33,015 nt of DNA from Thermoleophilia bacterium (lineage in GTDB: Bacteria > Actinomycetota > Thermoleophilia > Miltoncostaeales > Miltoncostaeaceae), in assembly GCA_020848615.1 (NCBI GenBank), contig JADLHW010000084.1, forward strand, positions 1 to 33,015. The letters are read 5' to 3'. The notes below the pieces were generated by a model. The model had not been told where the DNA came from and did not search any database. It saw only the letters and a list, made by a program, of their open reading frames with translations. Position numbers and translations under genes: made by a program. Positions 31,479 to 33,015 of the stretch are shown piece by piece (position 1 is the stretch's first letter; the number at the start of each line of letters is the position of its first letter).

Positions 31479-32891
31479 GCCACGGAGACCATCATCCGGG
31501 GGCCCGAGGGACAGGGAGACCTCGGCGCCGTGCGTCTCGCCGACGCCGCCGCTCTCGACGCCACGGTGAGCGCCGCCAAGCGCGAGCAACGCGCGTGGGC
31601 CGCGCTCCCGGTGCGGGAGCGGGCCGACGCCCTCGATCGGGCGGCGTCGCTCCTCGAGCCCCAGGCGGATGAGCTGGGTTCCCTCCTGGCCGCCGAGTCC
31701 GGAAAGCCGATCGGACAGGCGCGACGGGAGATCGGTGGCACCATCTGGCTCCTCCGCGCCAACGCGGACGAGGGGCGCCGCACCGGCGGCCGGGTCCTCC
31801 CCACGGAAGGCAACCCGGGAACGGAGAACGATCTCGCCTACACCCGTCGCGAGCCCCTGGGGCTGGTGGCGGCGATCATCCCGTTCAACTTCCCCGCCGA
31901 GCTGCTGGTCGAGAAGGCGGCGGCCGCGCTCGTCGCGGGCAACGCGGTCGTCGTGAAGCCGCCGCTCGAGGATCCCCTCACGGCGATGCGCGTCGTCGAG
32001 GCGCTGATCGCCGGCGGAGTGCCCTCCGACATCCTGGGCGTGGTCAACGGGGGGCGCGAGACCGGCGCCGCCCTCGTCGCGGATCCCAGGGTCGACGCGG
32101 TGTCACTCACGGGCTCCACCGCCGCCGGGATCAGCGTCGCCGAGGCGTCGGCGCCGCTGTTGCGGCCCCTGCATCTGGAGCTGGGCGGCAACAACGCCTG
32201 CCTCGTCCTCGACGATGCAGACCTCGACCTGGTGACGAGTGAGGTGGCGTTCGGGCGCCTCATGATGAACGGCCAGGCGTGCTCGGCGTCGAAGCGCGTG
32301 ATCGTGCACCGGTCGCGGCACGACGAGCTGGCCGACCGCCTCATCGCGGTGGCCCGCAGCCAAGTCGTGGGCCCGGCCGCCGACGAAACCACCAGCATCG
32401 GGCCGCTCATCACCGCAACGGCCGCCGACCGGGTCCGCAGCCAGGTCGCCGCGGCCGCCTCCGACGGCGCAAGGGTCCTGCACGGCCTCGGCGGCGACGG
32501 ACCGTTCGTCGAGCCCACGGTCATCGGCTCGGTTCCCCCGGGAGCGGCCGTGGCCCGAGACGAGGAGATCTTCGGGCCGGTCTTCACCCTCATCCCGGTC
32601 GGGGGGGACGCCGAGGCGCTCTCCGTGGCGAACGGGTCGAGCTTCGGCCTGATGGCCTCGGTCTTCTCATCCGATCTCGGGCGGGCCCTGCATCTGGCCG
32701 AACATCTGGAGGCCGGAGGGGTCGTCGTCAACGGCAGCGACAACTACCGGCCGCCGGTGATCCCGTTCGGCGGCGTGAAGCGCTCCGGGCTGGGGCGCGA
32801 GGGCCTTGGCTACACGATCGCCGACCTGACACGCGAGAAGACCATCGTGTTCCGGCGTCTGCGCCGCACGGGACGGGAGGTGCGGGAGTGA
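31470..32891 (+). CDS. NAD(P)-dependent aldehyde dehydrogenase
   Basis: The 473-residue protein is an ALDH-superfamily oxidoreductase that converts an aldehyde to its acid. Active-site elements: PFNFPAELL (N140), VVKPPLEDPL (K163), the coenzyme-side TGSTAAG, general base E237 in LELGGNN, and catalytic C271 in MNGQACSASKR. FGPVFTLIPVG, then GVKRSGLGREG near the C-terminus, are typical. By general pattern it is near the succinate-semialdehyde, glyceraldehyde and aminoaldehyde dehydrogenases; the substrate is undefined. Start ATG 31470 gives MLNATETIIRG and lies in the operator-like block, without a ribosome site. It is 36 bases after the ArcS-motif gene and probably has its own promoter under the same regulator. 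Confidence 0.92.
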   Translation: MLNATETIIRGPEGQGDLGAVRLADAAALDATVSAAKREQRAWAALPVRERADALDRAASLLEPQADELGSLLAAESGKPIGQARREIGGTIWLLRANADEGRRTGGRVLPTEGNPGTENDLAYTRREPLGLVAAIIPFNFPAELLVEKAAAALVAGNAVVVKPPLEDPLTAMRVVEALIAGGVPSDILGVVNGGRETGAALVADPRVDAVSLTGSTAAGISVAEASAPLLRPLHLELGGNNACLVLDDADLDLVTSEVAFGRLMMNGQACSASKRVIVHRSRHDELADRLIAVARSQVVGPAADETTSIGPLITATAADRVRSQVAAAASDGARVLHGLGGDGPFVEPTVIGSVPPGAAVARDEEIFGPVFTLIPVGGDAEALSVANGSSFGLMASVFSSDLGRALHLAEHLEAGGVVVNGSDNYRPPVIPFGGVKRSGLGREGLGYTIADLTREKTIVFRRLRRTGREVRE

Positions 32892-32902
32892 GACGCCCTG
32901 TG

Positions 32903-33015
32903 TCAACCCTGGGTGGCCAGAATGCGCTGCAGTGCTCGGTGGTGGGCGGGGTTGTAGGTGGTGTGGTCTTGCCAGAGTCGCCAGATCACGGTGCACCATG
33001 CGCGGGCGAGGATGC
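32903..33015 (-). CDS. C-terminal end of transposase-like ORF, IS110-type (partial)
   Basis: On the minus strand an open frame runs in from the window edge and stops at TGA (32903-32905). Its 36 visible codons begin ILARAWCTVIWRLWQDHTTY, then a PAHHRAL helix. A Trp-rich ARAWxxVIWRxWQDxxxYxP tail is what I recall from the C-termini of IS110/IS116/IS902-type transposases. Only the tail can be seen, so the element's state and ends are unknown. It lies 11 bases beyond the aldehyde dehydrogenase stop, so the element or its remnant borders the catabolic cluster directly. Confidence 0.45.
   Translation of the reverse strand, partial: ILARAWCTVIWRLWQDHTTYNPAHHRALQRILATQG

Noticed and set aside
1-33015. 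CRISPR arrays, tRNA and rRNA genes, prophage or origin sequences
   Set aside because: I saw no regularly spaced direct repeats, cloverleaf-type sequence, rRNA segments, phage structural genes or DnaA-box clusters on reading both strands.

Overview
The window is very GC-rich, with dense gene packing, GTG starts, 1-4 base stop/start overlaps and several genes with little or no Shine-Dalgarno sequence. With the family content, this suggests a high-GC actinobacterium (Actinomycetota). I cannot place it more finely from sequence alone. Protein families below are recognised from memory of motifs; no database search was run.

Layout. 1-105: end of an imidazolonepropionase-like amidohydrolase. 106-324: non-coding leader with some resemblance to a glycine-riboswitch core. 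325-3034: lutABC, a three-gene lactate-oxidation operon with overlapping ends. 3092-6140: accessory genes: an FMN-binding PPOx-like protein and a SnoaL-like protein (both minus strand), a phosphotriesterase-family hydrolase, and an ArsR repressor coupled to an AHSA1/SRPBCC protein behind a clear promoter and a 35-bp dyad. 6167-6881: a Phd/VapC toxin-antitoxin pair preceded by a perfect 15+3+15 inverted repeat. 6878-16627: glycogen block: an MFS exporter and malQ (minus), glgX (plus), glgP (minus), glgB (plus). 16655-17414: a second, unrelated Phd/VapC pair followed by a coupled 42-codon ORF. 17428-18855: two membrane proteins (DUF2269-like, TauE/SafE). 18918-22104: glgC-glgA-P-loop kinase operon (minus). 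Together the glg genes make, branch, debranch and phosphorolyse an alpha-1,4-glucan.

22225-32891 is the most interesting part. An HDAC-like amidohydrolase (minus) diverges from a seven-gene plus-strand run: an ATZ/TRZ-type amidohydrolase, a BMP/PnrA-type ABC importer (lipoprotein, double ATPase, two permeases), a nitrilase-fold protein with Arg at the catalytic Lys position, a protein carrying the archaeosine-synthase (ArcS) signature PC-x3-KPY-x2-S-x2-H, and an aldehyde dehydrogenase. Related palindromes centred on CAACATGTTG lie at the start of the amidohydrolase gene and, as a tandem pair, at the start of the aldehyde dehydrogenase gene. This suggests a single regulon. I infer uptake and catabolism of a nitrogen-rich compound, with a nucleoside or deazapurine derivative or a polyamine conjugate as the leading alternatives. 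The window ends in the C-terminal end of what looks like an IS110-type transposase, so this block may be accessory DNA.
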